Source of the DNA: Harmothoe impar
Taxonomy: Eukaryota; Annelida; Polychaeta; Phyllodocida; Polynoidae
Reading direction: 5' to 3'
DNA: 64,000 nt
Assembly: GCA_947462335.1 (NCBI GenBank)
Contig: OX381705.1
Location: 1,550,001 to 1,614,000, forward strand
The notes under the pieces were generated by a model, which was not told the origin of the DNA, ran no database searches, and worked only from the letters and a program-made list of their open reading frames with translations. Made by a program: the position numbers and the translations under genes. Shown piece after piece: positions 44,901 to 54,639 of this stretch; the first letter of the stretch is position 1; the number at the start of each line of letters is the position of its first letter.

Positions 44901-47900
44901 TATACGGCTCCATGAGTACCTGAAACAGGCGGTACGAGATAGAAGCTGTGGGCATACGGCACCTGAAACAGGCATTACAACGAGATAGAAGCCCGGGCAT
45001 ACTGCTCCTGAAACAGGCAGTACAACAAGATAGAAGCTATGGGCATACGGCTCCATGAAACAGGCATTACAACGAGATAGAAGCTGTGGGCATACGGCTC
45101 CATGAGTACCTGAAACAGGCAGTACAACGAGATAGAAGCTGTGGGCATACGGCTCCTGAAACAGGCATTACAACGAGATAGAAGCTGTGGGCATACGACT
45201 CCATGAGTAGCTGAAACAGGCAGTACAACGAGATAGAAGCTGTGGGCATACGACTCCATGAGTAGCTGAAACAGGCATTACAACGAGATAGAAGCTGTGG
45301 GCATACGACTCCATGAGTAGCTGAAACAGGCAGTACAACGAGATAGAAGCTGTGGGCATACGGCTCCATGAGTAGCTGAAACAGGCTGTACAACGAGATA
45401 GAAGCTGTGGGAATACGGCTCCAAGAGCACCTGAAACAGGATGTGCAATGCTACTGATGCATTCAGGCAACGGATGATACCATATTCAATGTGTTAGGGT
45501 GGTCACCTACCACCATGAATATGTTTATTGCAAAGATTTCTGCGCAGCTGATGTATCTAGCTGTCATATGTAACAGTGTGTAAAATAGAGAAAGGCCTGA
45601 CCATGGGGCGAACTCACGACCCCAGTCTGTAAGTTCTGTGCTGATCCTATAAGGCCACAGAGGCTGCTCTGCTAGTGGTCATATATAACTGTCTCTATAT
45701 TACCCTCTGATTTATAGAATATCATTATTTTTCTAAAGAATATTTTGGGGGAGTTTAAGAAAAATGGTGATACTTTTACTACCATTACTCACGAAATAGA
45801 TGAGTTCCTGGTCTAGTGTTGGAGAAATAGTTTTATTTTTAAATTTCAATATTTGAAAAAGTAGCTCGGGACCCCCTACTTTTCTTTTCACTACTTGGTT
45901 TCAACATATGTAAGGTATATTGTGGAAATGTTTGGAGTGAATCTAGATACAATTGATCCATGATAGGCAACCGCCTTAAGCGCACAGTGCACTTAAAATA
46001 CATTTTAAACTAAAAAGAGAAAAAGAAATTCTATTCTATTCAATTACACTCTCCCCCAAGCCATTTCCCCCAAATGTTATGCTGTTGCAGTACTGTATTT
46101 GAAGTAATTAGCACTCATTGTACTTCATAATGTATTCTTAATATGTTTCTAGTAGTTTCTATTAGATATCATCTGGGCTCAAACTCTGAAATATTTTGAG
46201 GGTTTTATAGTCATAATCAGCCCAAAAAGAGGTGTGTTGGCTTATTAGTATTAGGGGATGAGGGCTTATTAAGTTGAATATGGTAGGCCTTTTGGACTAA
46301 CAAGTTGAATTGAACATACTCTTAAGTATCATAATTTGGAAACAAAAGCAAACTTGTGTGAATACTATAGTAATAGTGTAGGGGTCGGATTCCCCGTACC
46401 CTGGTGGAGAGCCCGAAGGGGTGAAACACCTGGGTAATCCTCCCCCTCTGTACCATACCGATCCAGTAACGTAGGGAGCGGAGAACAGTCAGACACGGGT
46501 TGGTAGTGTAACGGTTAGCACGCTTGTCACCGGTGCGAGAGGTCTGTGGTTCGATTCCCGGCCGATCCAATGACTAAGTTTTCCGCGACCTCTACACTGG
46601 TGGATCTGCCGCGATGAATCGGGTAGTACGTTGACTGCGAATGGTAGGAGCATTCCAGCTTGCTGGGGATTGGCCACCTGCTGGCGGTTGGTAGTTGGAG
46701 GAGCAGGTTGGGCAGTGTTGGTCCCTAGTACGGGCAGTTGGAGTTCAGCATGGAGTTCAGTCAACAAATTGGCTGAATCGGTATGGTGTAGAAAGCTTCC
46801 ATGACTGGGAAGTCAGGGTATCTCAACAACTGCTTGATAAAGCCCCATTGGGACCTTCGGTCTCCAGTGGGTGAGAATGCCTGGTGCTAGGTGCCTCTAT
46901 ACTCCGGGGGCTGGGACTCTCTGTAACTGCTTGATAAAGCCCCTTCTAGGAGGGAGAGAAAGCCCAGGGTTGGTAACCCCCCGGAAAATCCGAATCTAGA
47001 GGACATGATGGAAGCTGATGGGGGTAGTGTAGGGGTCGGATTCCCCGTACCCTGGTGGAGAGCCCGAAGGGGTGAAACACCTGGGTAATCCTCCCCCTCT
47101 GTACCATACCGATCCAGTAATGTAGGGAGCGGAGAACAGTCAGACACGGGTTGGTAGTGTAACGGTGAGCGCGCTTGTCACCGGTGCGAGAGGTCTGTGG
47201 TTCGATTCCCGGCCGATCCAATGACTAAGTTTTCCGCGACCTCTACAATACTATAGTATTCACATAAGTTTGAACACACCTCTTTCTTGGCTGATTTTGA
47301 CTATAAAATCCTCAAAATATGCCAGAGTTTGAGCCCATGTATACTTTGTATCCATGAAATTTCTTGTTTTTTCCCAGGGGGTAGGTTATATCATTTAGAG
47401 ACGTAAAATATAAAAATTAATGGGGTCGTCCCAAGCTACTTTTTTTTTAACAGATTTTTGAAAAAAAAAAAGGATTCTCAATTTTTGCAAAAAGATGCAA
47501 AAAAAAGGGAAAATTTAATGAATTTTCTTCTTAGTGAACCACTGCCCACATTGATATTTAATGGAAAAATATCTCCTTTAATGAGAAAAAAGTACCCTTT
47601 TATGAAAAATCGTGATGGTTTGAGGATGATTATTTAAATTTAATGCATATTTTTTCATTAATATCTAAATATCACTGAAAAAAATCCATGAACTTTTTCT
47701 TCTACTTTCTCAAAGAATTATTCAGATCATTTGCTTACATTAAAAAAGTAATTTTGATAGGGGGTCCCATACATAATTTTAGGGTTTTGGGCCTTTGAAA
47801 TTTAAAAAATGATGGTGATGATGAGAATGAAGATAATGATGAAAATGCTACCTTGATGCTTTTCCTGTTTGTCATGGCGCGGAAGAAGGCAGTGGAAACA

Positions 47901-47947
47901 CTCCTGGGGAGAGTCCACAGAAAGATGCGAGTCTGCTTTGTGGGCAT
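30817..47947 (-). CDS. Five-exon sulfotransferase-like gene
   Basis: Exons (minus): 47947-47852, 44589-44457, 42775-42614, 41382-41257 and 31103-30817. Phases agree at every junction (0, 1, 1, 1), giving 804 coding bases and 267 residues. The PAPS-binding 5'-PSB-type motif LPRSVSTAF is at 13-21. The 3'-PB-type motif is IRHPAKSVPSFYRAS, with R111 and S119 as the R-x7-S pair. The C-terminus has DWDKDPQTG and W-rich segments typical of the compact cytosolic sulfotransferase-family proteins expanded in invertebrates. The likely reaction is sulfate transfer from PAPS; the acceptor is unknown. No membrane segment is seen. Three exons are fringed by minisatellites copying a splice site, and the last intron is inflated from about 0.5 kb to 10.2 kb by one transposon. 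A TTACAG directly before the ATG suggests a 5' noncoding exon upstream. Confidence 0.82.
31363..31945 (+). repeat. Left terminal inverted repeat
   Basis: From the tip inward: CGGAACGGGACTATGG, two CCAATCAGAGGCC/CCAATGAGAGGCC (CCAAT-type) units, repeated GGTCACGTGACCGGAAGTGA (E-box plus ETS), a GCTTGCTAAAAA-type hairpin near 31750, a G-rich quadruplex-prone tract (31805-31882) and a terminal CTCTCTGCC-...-GGCAGAGAG hairpin. Confidence 0.85.
32111..32522. mobile_element. ~0.4-kb near-perfect palindromic MITE
   Basis: The arms begin AATATCAGAGTCA.CCAATGG and meet near 32310-32330. GACTTTCAAGCAAGTTTGCC at 32340 complements 32272-32291. Nested within the 9.6-kb element; noncoding. Confidence 0.7.
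32766..33145. repeat. CTG/CAG microsatellite with internal repeats
   Basis: Runs of GCTGCTGCT are interrupted by GACGATGTCA(C/T)GGATGC units (about 32870, 32945, 33050 and 33107). Reading frames through it are homopolymeric Ala, Ser, Cys or Leu and are not genes. Confidence 0.85.
33217..34083 (-). CDS. 288-codon ORF inside the 9.6-kb transposon, unrecognised
   Basis: The ATG is at 34083; an internal Met at residue 26 (MSPRKKKQLP) is an alternative start with a basic, nuclear-signal-like beginning. The protein is non-repetitive and mixed alpha-helical in look, with CEVKKHWKDVTKEQWIEACF, an acidic middle (EEEIVQKMTEFETGEDTIW), and a C-terminus with SSFACGRWLNDPLKS. No catalytic triad, zinc finger or helicase motif is visible. 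It is the only substantial ORF in the element and reads without break, so it is either element-encoded or captured. The CTG microsatellite starts just downstream of the stop. Confidence 0.6.
   Translation of the reverse strand: MRVISTFTASFLIEVSKLQSIETLQMSPRKKKQLPLEAGRETRPYDACEVKKHWKDVTKEQWIEACFNFIGTEVVSFGQREKILLELFFLAPHAWPDCGEIPSGLCSVFTIQVIRSFKELRYMQSTQEEEIVQKMTEFETGEDTIWCEETTYTDDDLEYITCSPLDHYVKDFEDMLHSTAMNSKERSLIAQKEAKAVLEKLKFGQGFTLQSSCVSVIKGLVLKHPDMKFSRAVDTLPLPELMMNMIDPIVPTRYDSANCPMYKMVSSFACGRWLNDPLKSENLLDLMN
35847..35880 (+). terminator. Histone-type 3' stem-loop, copy 1
   Basis: GGTCCCT-CTTT-AGGGGCC (35847-35864) forms a 7-bp stem with a 4-base loop, followed by ACACAATAAACAAAGAA, which includes AATAAA and a purine-rich tract. 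It resembles metazoan histone pre-mRNA ends (6-bp stem, 4-base loop, then a purine-rich element), but no histone gene is near. Confidence 0.35.
37231..37265 (+). terminator. Histone-type 3' stem-loop, copy 2
   Basis: GGCCCCT-CTTT-AGGGGCC (37231-37248) with the same ACACAATAAACAAAGAATA tail. Relative to copy 1, the third pair changes from U-G to C-G, so the stem is kept while sequence drifts. Confidence 0.35.
39296..39482. repeat. CACACACCCA microsatellites flanking a short insert
   Basis: (CACACACCCA)n occurs at 39310-39340 and 39448-39480. Between them lies TCGATCACCATCACCGCCCT through GGGCGTAAAGCAACCC, which also occurs at 36675-36733. Confidence 0.6.
40392..40974 (-). repeat. Right terminal inverted repeat
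   Basis: Reverse complement of the left repeat with only scattered single differences (for example TTACTC against TTACTT near the tip), including the C-rich tract 40446-40530 and the CACGTGACC units. The similarity implies a recent insertion or ongoing conversion. Confidence 0.85.
41257..41382 (-). CDS. Sulfotransferase-like gene, exon 4
   Basis: The acceptor GTGTTGCAG and donor GTCACAG bound SDRYEPRGGSVQDLYRLLEL through DADDLLTHP. The +3 C in the donor is weak. Phase 1 in and out. Its acceptor edge is copied five more times. Confidence 0.8.
41341..41766 (-). repeat. Minisatellite copying the exon 4 acceptor edge
   Basis: Six units of about 73-77 bp. On the minus strand each contains intron end (CTGTATTGTGTTGCAG) plus the exon start GCTCTGACCGCTATGAGCCG and the next ~25 exon bases. 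The unit nearest 41341 is the functional exon start. The other five are potential cryptic acceptors lying intron-ward. Confidence 0.85.
42250..42640 (-). repeat. Minisatellite copying the exon 3 donor edge
   Basis: Ten 36-bp units, arranged in a three-unit higher-order pattern (108 bp). On the minus strand each reads GGCCTCACGG-GTGAGTCTGG and then a second donor-like CCAAGTAAG or CCAGGTAAG. The first unit holds the real exon 3 donor. Units being a multiple of three keeps long frames open (LTGESGTLP), which are artefacts. Confidence 0.85.
42614..42775 (-). CDS. Sulfotransferase-like gene, exon 3
   Basis: The acceptor is CCTGTAAG complement form (CTTACAG) and the donor GTGAGT. It contains VFVKDFACFVV and the 3'-phosphate motif IRHPAKSVPSFYRAS. 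Phase 1 in and out. Its donor edge is amplified in the array 42250-42640. Confidence 0.82.
42820..43165. mobile_element. Palindromic repeat, GTGAAATACGGCC family
   Basis: GGTTATTTCACGAGTTAGAT, GGGCCGTATTTCACGAGGCC and inverted partners form a hairpin at 42825-42925. Further TGACGTCA.AGGGCCGTGAAA and GGGTTATTTCACG units follow to 43165. A related copy at about 57460-58110 starts with the same ACAAAGGTGCAC phrase. Confidence 0.6.
44457..44589 (-). CDS. Sulfotransferase-like gene, exon 2
   Basis: The acceptor CTGTTTCAG at 44590 and a GTAGGT donor bound 44 codons plus one base: VLMEPYARGFYLGPDRVSSR, then a Glu/Asp-rich segment to EQPYPG. Its first 36 bases and acceptor are copied about 16 more times upstream. 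Confidence 0.82.
44555..45445 (-). repeat. Minisatellite copying the exon 2 acceptor edge
   Basis: About seventeen units of ~55 bp, some truncated to ~45. On the minus strand each has TGCCTGTTTCAG followed by GTACTCATGGAGCCGTATGC and ATCTC, i.e. the acceptor plus the first ~36 exon bases (VLMEPYA.xFYL). The unit nearest 44589 is the true exon. Confidence 0.88.
46497..46569 (+). ncRNA. tRNA-like sequence in LTR1
   Basis: 73 nt with acceptor GGGTTGG/CCGATCC (two wobbles), D stem GTGT/GCAC, anticodon stem CTTGT/GCGAG, a TAGTGTAACGG A box and a perfect GGTTCGATTCC B box. The outer T-stem pairs are broken and the base before the anticodon is A instead of U. It is therefore tRNA-derived and likely Pol III-competent, but not a functional tRNA. 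Confidence 0.6.
47148..47220 (+). ncRNA. tRNA-like sequence in LTR2
   Basis: Same structure as in LTR1, with two changes in the D-loop/stem region (GGTGAGCGCG for GGTTAGCACG). Both boxes are intact. Confidence 0.58.
47852..47947 (-). CDS. Sulfotransferase-like gene, exon 1
   Basis: Starts ATG at 47947; 32 codons (MPTKQTRIFLWTLPRSVSTA onward) end KSIK before a GTAGCA donor, phase 0. It carries the nucleotide-binding PRSVST loop. Confidence 0.8.
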
Positions 47948-49394
47948 CTGTAAGTATATGTGAACATATGACATAGCTATAACAAAATAATAGCCATATG
48001 TACCGAAGTTGACGCTTTTGGCTCTATTTTGAATACTACTTTGAAAGAAATTCTAAGATACAGATCTTTTATTCTAGTGGAACCTCATACACTTTCTCTT
48101 GAATGAGAGCAAGAATGTTACTAGAGATTAGGAGTTTATTTTCCTAGTGACTAGTGAATTTGGAGGGGGGAAATCATAAAAAGGGTGAAAAGAAATTGTC
48201 TTCAATTTTACCCATAGAACAGGGGTTCCCATCCTGATACATAATGCCGTATCTCCATCCCACATTACAGTGGCTCCACCTTTCGAGAGACCTATAAACT
48301 AGCTGGAGCTGGTTTCTGGCTAAATCAAATCCGGAGCTGCAGTCTTTCAATGCTACTGGTGAGGGTACACAATTGGTACAAAGGATAAACATTATTATGA
48401 CAATACATCTTGACACCCTCAATATGTTGATCTCCAATTGTTATGACATATCTAGATGAGATAGCCCACCTGTAGGTGAGAGGAGCCTGACTGCATGGTG
48501 GTGGTGGTGTCTGTGGCTCTCAGCAGGGAGGAGTCAGTAGTCAAGAGGGGGATTCTTCTGTCTAGTGGAGCACTGTCCAGCTGGTGATGGGTGACTGGCT
48601 CTCAGTACCTGGATACCCAGTTACTGCCCCATCTCCTGAATATTTTACTGTCATGTATCGTTGACATGCTCCACCGGTGTGTGTGTGCCTGTTGCCTGGT
48701 TACCCAGCATAAACAAACTACATTGAACAACTATTAACATTTTAACTAAATGCATTTTTAATCAGTAAGGCCACAAATATCCGTTTTTTTGCACAAAACC
48801 TTCTTTTTCTTTTGTAACCTGAAGTTTCCCCACTTTTAAAGATCTATAATTTCTTACCTACTAAAATGTGAATTTTGGTATTGAAAAGCATAGATTATCC
48901 CTTACATTTTAGCCTGAAAGCAAATAAAAGGAAAAAAAACGCCTCGCACCCTTGTCCTATTTGTCAGTCCTTTGTGATGAGAAACCATTATCTGAATGGC
49001 CTAACAGTGCACTTATGTAGGTCTGTGTGATCTATCATTGATGCAACAAGGGATGAACCTGCGGAGTCACTAGATGCCGCCCATTCTATGCGCAATCTTA
49101 AATCCCCACTTCTGGCGTAATCTTAGAGTCTTAGTAGTACTGACCATTAAAAAAGGAGGGGAAAAAATTAAAAGAAGAACCGGGGTTGGGGGGGGGGCAG
49201 AGCCCCCCAATCAACATCATACGCCAACCAATTTTAGGACTAGATTCAGTTTCATTATTAAGATTACAGGAAAAGTGGGGTTTCGCTATTAAGATAACAG
49301 GAAAAGAGGGCTTTTTAAGATTACACACAGAATGGGCGGCGTCTAGTGACTCCCCACATGCATCATTGATCAAGGTAGCACATATGGCTGTATC
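47948..49394. other. Upstream of the sulfotransferase gene; no gene seen
   Basis: A possible 5' noncoding exon boundary lies near 48470 (minus-strand CTCACCTACAG). Near 49060-49350 is a palindromic repeat with GAGTCACTAGATGCCGCCCAT and its complement ATGGGCGGCGTCTAGTGACTC as ends, plus a G-run at 49189. Confidence 0.4.
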
Positions 49395-49409
49395 TCAGGT
49401 CAGGCCAAC

Positions 49410-49500
49410 GTGAACGTCTCTGACCGGGTGCCATCTTTGACCGGGTGCCATCTTTGACCGGGTGCCACCTTTGACCGGGTGCCATCTTTGACTGGCAACC
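49410..49500. repeat. CTTTGACCGGGTGCCAT minisatellite
   Basis: About five 20-bp units. A sister array with GACGT instead of GCCAT sits at 56215-56320. Confidence 0.8.
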
Positions 49501-49719
49501 ATAAAAAAAAAATTGAAAAGAATTTCTTCTCTGATATGTAAGGGATAAAATAAACAGATCAGACAAGATTCATCCATAGGTTTAACATTGTGAGAGGTCA
49601 TCCGTTCCAACAGATTTGCCTCAGTGGATTCACCACTAATGGTGTATAGTTGTTGTTTGTAGTAAGTGGCACCCTTACAATAACAGTTATCACGCATGGT
49701 TAAATTGTCAAGGTAAATC

Positions 49720-51360
49720 TGTCCGCCATGTAGACAAGTGTCCGCCATGTAGACATGTGTCCGCCATGTTGACAAGTGTCTGCCATGTTGACATGTGTCT
49801 GCCATGTTGACATGTGTCTGCCATGTTGACATGTGTCCGCCATGTAGACAAGTGTCTGCCATGTTGACATGTGTCCGCCATGTTGACATGTGTCCACCAT
49901 GTTGACATGTGTCTGCCATGTTGACATGTGTCAGCCATGTTGACATGTGTCTGCCATGTTGACATGTGTCCACCATGTTGACATGTGTCCGCCATGTTGA
50001 CATGTGTCCACCATGTTGACACGTTACTGTCATGTTGACATGTGTCCGCCATGTTGACATGTGTCTGCCATGTTGACACGTGTCTGCCATGTTGACACGT
50101 GTCTGCCATTTTGACAAGTGTCCGCCATGTTGACACGTGTCTGCCATGTTGACATGTGTCTGCCATGTTGACATGTGTCCGCCATGTTGACATGTGTCTG
50201 CATTGTTGACAAGCATCCCCCATGTTGACACAAGTCCCCAATGCTGAAATGTGTCTGTCATATTGACATGTGTCTGCCATGTTGACATGTGTCTGCCATG
50301 TTGACATGTGTTCCCCATGTTGACACAAGTCCCCAATGTTGACAAGTCCCCAATGTTGACACGTATCCCCCATGTTGACATGTGTCTGCCATGTTGACAT
50401 GTGTCCGCCATGTTGACATGTGTCCCCCATGTTGACATGTGTCCGTCATGTTGACACATGGCTGCCATGTTGAAAAGTGTCCGCCATGTTGACATGTGTC
50501 CCCATATTAACATGTGTCCGCCATGTTGACATGTGTCTGCCATGTTGACATGTGTCTGCCATGTTGACATGTTTCCGCCATGTTGACATGTGTCTGCCAT
50601 GTTGACACGTGTCCCCCATGTTTACACAAGTCCCCCATGTTGACATGTGTCCCCCATGTTGACATGTGTCCGCCATGTTGACACGTGTTTGCCATGTTGA
50701 CATGTGTCCGCCATGTTGACAAGTGTCCGCCATGTTGACAAGTGTCCACCATGTTGACAAGTGTCCCCCATGTTGACATGTGCCCACCATGTTGACATGT
50801 GTCTGCCATGTTGACATGTGTCTGCCATGTTGACATGTGTCTGCCATGTTGACATGTGTCCGCCATGTTGACATGTGTCTGCATTGTTGACAAGCATCCC
50901 CCATGTTGACACAAGTCCCCAATGCTGAAATGTGTCTGTCATATTGACATGTGTCTGCCATGTTGACATGTGTCTGCCATGTTGACATGTGTTCCCCATG
51001 TTGACACAAGTCCCCAATGTTGACAAGTCCCCAATGTTGACACGTATCCCCCATGTTGACATGTGTCCCCATGTTGACATGTGTCTGCCATGTTGACATG
51101 TGTCCGCCATGTTGACATGTGTCCCCCATGTTGACATGTGTCCGTCATGTTGACACATGGCTGCCATGTTGAAAAGTGTCCGCCATGTTGACATGTGTCC
51201 CCATATTAACATGTGTCCGCCATGTTGACATGTGTCTGCCATGTTGACATGTGTCTGCCATGTTGACATGTGTCCCCCATGTTGACATGTGTCCGCCATG
51301 TTGACATGTGCCCGCCATGTTGACATATGTCCACCATGTTAACATTGACATGCATGTATC
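49720..51360. repeat. 19-bp minisatellite, 1.6 kb, with higher-order duplication
   Basis: About 85 units of CATGTTGACATGTGTCYGC. A variant-rich block (GCATTGTTGACAAGCATCCC, then AATGCTGAAATG, CATATTGACATG) at about 50200-50480 recurs at about 50880-51170, so a ~680-bp segment was duplicated after the array formed. Stop-free frames are artefacts of a unit without stops (three units = 19 codons). Confidence 0.9.
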
Positions 51361-54207
51361 CGCCGTGTACTTACTGTTATGTGTGGATCCTGGCCTAATT
51401 ACTCCTCCTATGTGTCTGAATAATTTAGCTGTTGTTTGGCTGTCTTATTTGTCTATAGTTGGTATATTTGGCACCATCCCCTGTACATCGTGAATGACCA
51501 CTTATTAAATAAATCATCTTTAAAGCAGGCCTAGATTTTCTGCAGGATACTGTTTATTATCTTCCTTCGCCTGACATAGCATCTAGGGTAGATTCAAGTT
51601 GAGTCGGACACATACCTCGAGACAGACACTTGAATTTGTCGTTATTCAAGCATTCCATAGTGTGGTCTGCAACACCCATAGCCGCAGCACACTGCAGGGG
51701 TGGGCATATCTGAAAATCCTAGAGCCAATACAGGATAGCCTGTAGCCAGTCGATAGGCCTATAGTCTAGAGAATTGTCAAGGGGGGGGGGGGTAAATGCA
51801 TGGTTGTGTAATGTACTGTGTTGGGCCTAAAAAAGAACTGTATGTGCATATAAGGTAATAAGGATTATACTAAACTAGGGGGTTGGAAGCATTCCACACA
51901 AAACATCTTGTCTAGCCTTGAAATGGTGCATTCTGATGCATTTTGGACCACATTAGATTATAGCTCAGATCTGTATTTATCCCCAATCATTGGGGTTCAG
52001 ACATTTTGGAAGATTTTGGAAATCCAGACTTGAAATGGCGCATTCTGGTGCATTTTGGAATGCAATCAATTACAGAGCATATCAGGTACCTGTAATTATC
52101 CTCTACCATTGGGGCTGGGACATTTTTCAGAAGCTACATTTTGCATGCTCACAAAAACATTTTACAGGCTACATATTGTGGTATGATCTTCTATCACTGG
52201 GGCCAGGTGATTATTTTTGAGAAAATATCTTTGAAAAAATGAAATGTTGCATTTTGGAACACATTGATTTCCAGCTCAGACATGTATCTATCCTCTATAA
52301 TGGTACTGGGGCATTTTCTAGAGGGAAATATTATCATCTAGGAACATTTGGGAAGTCTAGAGTTGACTCTCCTTTCCGATTGAGACTAGGACATTTTGCA
52401 GAAGGAAATATCCTGGGAAATCTTTGGAAGTCTAGACTTGAAATGGTGCATTCTGAGGCATTTTGGCTTGGGAATTGGGAAATTTTGAAAATATTGAAGT
52501 CAAATAGTGTATTCTGCTACGATTTGAAAATGGATTGGAACTTTGGTTCTAGTTGGATTATTTTCTAAATTCTTTCAGTTTTAGAAATCTTAAGACCAGG
52601 AGGAAAATCTTAGAGGCTTGTCGCCAATTCCAAGGTCAGTGTCGCCACCTTTTGGCGACATGGCGACAGCTGCCGAGCCCTGCACTGCTGTGGGTGTGAA
52701 AGTTCAGTGTCTTAAAATCGCTGGAAATTTAGCCAAAATGCTAGGTTTCTTTGATTTGCATTTCCCTGGTCTTATTATGAGGTATTCTGGGCTGAAATTA
52801 TACAGGGGGCTTCTTATATATGTCCCTACCTTTCTGTGTTTTTAGAATCTGCAATTTATTACCCTTCTCTACACATAATAGCACTTTGAAGAGGGTAGTC
52901 TGTATAGGCATGCACTCTTTACAGCAATAATGCCACCCCTCGATTGGTCTAGAGATGCTTATAATTACCACTTTGTAGATTTCACCTCATCCAATCAAGC
53001 CTCTCAATAGCACTCATGGGCTGTATTGATTGGGTGTAGAAATCTACATGATTTGTTTGGATAAGCCCAACCAGTAGAAAAGTAACACTTCTCTCCGTAA
53101 CTCTCAGACAGCCCCCGGTGCCCTACTGAAAGTTACAACTCGTAACTAGCATTCTAAGGACATGAATAAATACAAATTTTAGTGTCCGTCTCAGGGTATG
53201 TGTCCGAGTCATGGTAAATCTACCCTGTAGTAAAACCATATTTGTATGTAGTACAACAACCATAAATAATGCACACAAAACGGCTGCTTCAGAGAGGGTG
53301 GTTTTTATTTATTCAGGCAGCACAGTCGAGCACAAAGTCTATCTTAATAGACATGAGCAGGTCTTAAATAGATGCTATATACCCTTTAAAGGGATGCCTT
53401 CATGCACAGTAAGGGCTGCTGGAGATGCAATGTTATGTAATACCACATGTATATTACCCCTCCTGGTGTGAGGGCCTGGAGCTCTGCCCACAACACTATT
53501 GAAAGTCCCTAAACCTTGGCAGCCCTTTCTGTGGATGAAGGGATCCCTTTAAGGAAGGCATGTTGCTAGAAAATGATACTATGATGCACCAATGTGGCCG
53601 AGTTACTTACCAAGGGTTTTATGCATTAAAGGGAATTGCTGGTTTCTACACAGAAGCCACCTGGCGGCAAAAATCGAAGCTCATGAAAAGTATTCTTTAA
53701 GCTGTATTCATATTCCTACATAGACCACTTTCCCTAAATCAACTATTTGTATTTGCTACTTTGACAGTATACCTCCATTGTCCGCATATATTCACTGCTA
53801 GAACACCCATAGGATCCTATAGTTTAGTCAAAAGAAATATTTTTCCAAAGTTCACGCCTTTCTCATTTTATCCATGACACCCTAATTTATTGGTCCTAAA
53901 ATGTTTGTATGGATGTCCATTATACATTCCCAAGGTTTGCTTGCAATATCAATAGAAGAAGGGGATTATCCATGACAGATATTGTGAAAATGCTGTTTTC
54001 CTATTCATTTCTATAGTTAAGGTACTCCTTTGCTCAAATGGCCATATCATGAAAGTTAGTACGGTGACATGGCAATTTCTTTTGATTTTCTATTAGATAA
54101 TAAATCAAACTAACATAATCCTGAGTTACATGCAAAAGTCAATAGAACATCAGAAATCCTGCCACAAGTACCGAGTCCCTTTAAGGCACTATGCGGCCCT
54201 GAAGGGT
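51361..54207. other. Gene-free stretch with diverged tandem repeats
   Basis: 51900-52560 has about five diverged units with GACTTGAAATGG.GCATTCTG, GCATTTTGG and ATTATCCTCTA.CATTGGG. The rest is A/T-rich with a C-free G13 run near 51780 and a palindromic fragment at 53545-53640. No exon supported. Confidence 0.5.
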
Positions 54208-54209
54208 TA

Positions 54210-54568
54210 CTGTAAACGTAGATATTTTCGCGCAACTAAATTTTCGCGCACCTAGCACATAAAGGCATTTTCGCGCAATTATATTTTTGCGCAGCTGCAA
54301 TCAGGAGATCTTTAGCTACATGTCAGTTTTTACAGTTTTTCAATCGGACAATTATTAAGGGTTTTACAGCCCAAAATTATTGTTCAAATATTTTGTAGAT
54401 TTGGTATAAATTTGAGTCTCTACTCCCCTGCAATATAGAGTGCCAGACATCTTTGGAAAGCTGATTGTCTGTGCAAAATTTTCGCGCATATCATATTTCC
54501 GCGCAATTACCTATGTGCGCGAAATGCGCGAAAATATGTACTGAGCGAAAATTAATACGTTTACAGTA
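54210..54568. mobile_element. MITE with TACTGTAAACGTA ends
   Basis: TTACTGTAAACGTA at the left and TACGTTTACAGTAAA at the right are inverted, with TTTTCGCGCA and TGCGCGAAAA units inside each arm. Noncoding. Confidence 0.75.
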
Positions 54569-54639
54569 AATGACAATGATGTTTTTTTTTCATACTTTTA
54601 ATCTACATGTGCCACCTTCTTATCATAGGAAACAATGTG

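Larger units (their letters stand above)
46377..47247 (+). mobile_element. TRIM-like miniature LTR retrotransposon (871 bp)
   Basis: Two 220-bp direct repeats (46377-46596 and 47028-47247) differ at only a few positions. Each starts TGTAGGGGTCG and ends CGACCTCTACA (TG...CA with inverted ends). A TGG-starting primer-site-like TGGTGGATCTGCC follows LTR1 by two to three bases, and a purine-rich GATGGGGGTAG precedes LTR2. The internal part (431 bp) has no gag or pol. No clear 5-bp target duplication was found, so retroposition is inferred. Confidence 0.6.
46173..47345. mobile_element. Palindromic element containing a nested miniature LTR element
   Basis: The left flank GGGCTCAAACTCTG, TTATAGTC, AGAGGTGTGTT and TGTGAATACTATAGTA (46170-46373) is the inverted complement of 47250-47340. 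The LTR element 46377-47247 lies between the arms. The left arm has an extra ~90 bp near 46240-46330. Confidence 0.65.

Noticed and set aside
44379..45470. Several 100-225-codon frames with MEPYAHSFYL repeats
   Set aside because: Each repeat contains a splice acceptor and intron piece; only the unit ending at 44457 belongs to the exon.
46497..46569. Functional tRNA gene
   Set aside because: T-stem pairing is broken, position 33 is A, and it lies inside a repeated LTR.
49395..50600. 401-codon open frame on the minus strand
   Set aside because: It is the 19-bp minisatellite read through; several frames are equally open and the peptide is a 19-residue repeat.
49720..51360. CRISPR array
   Set aside because: Units are contiguous 19-mers without unique spacers, in a eukaryotic genome.
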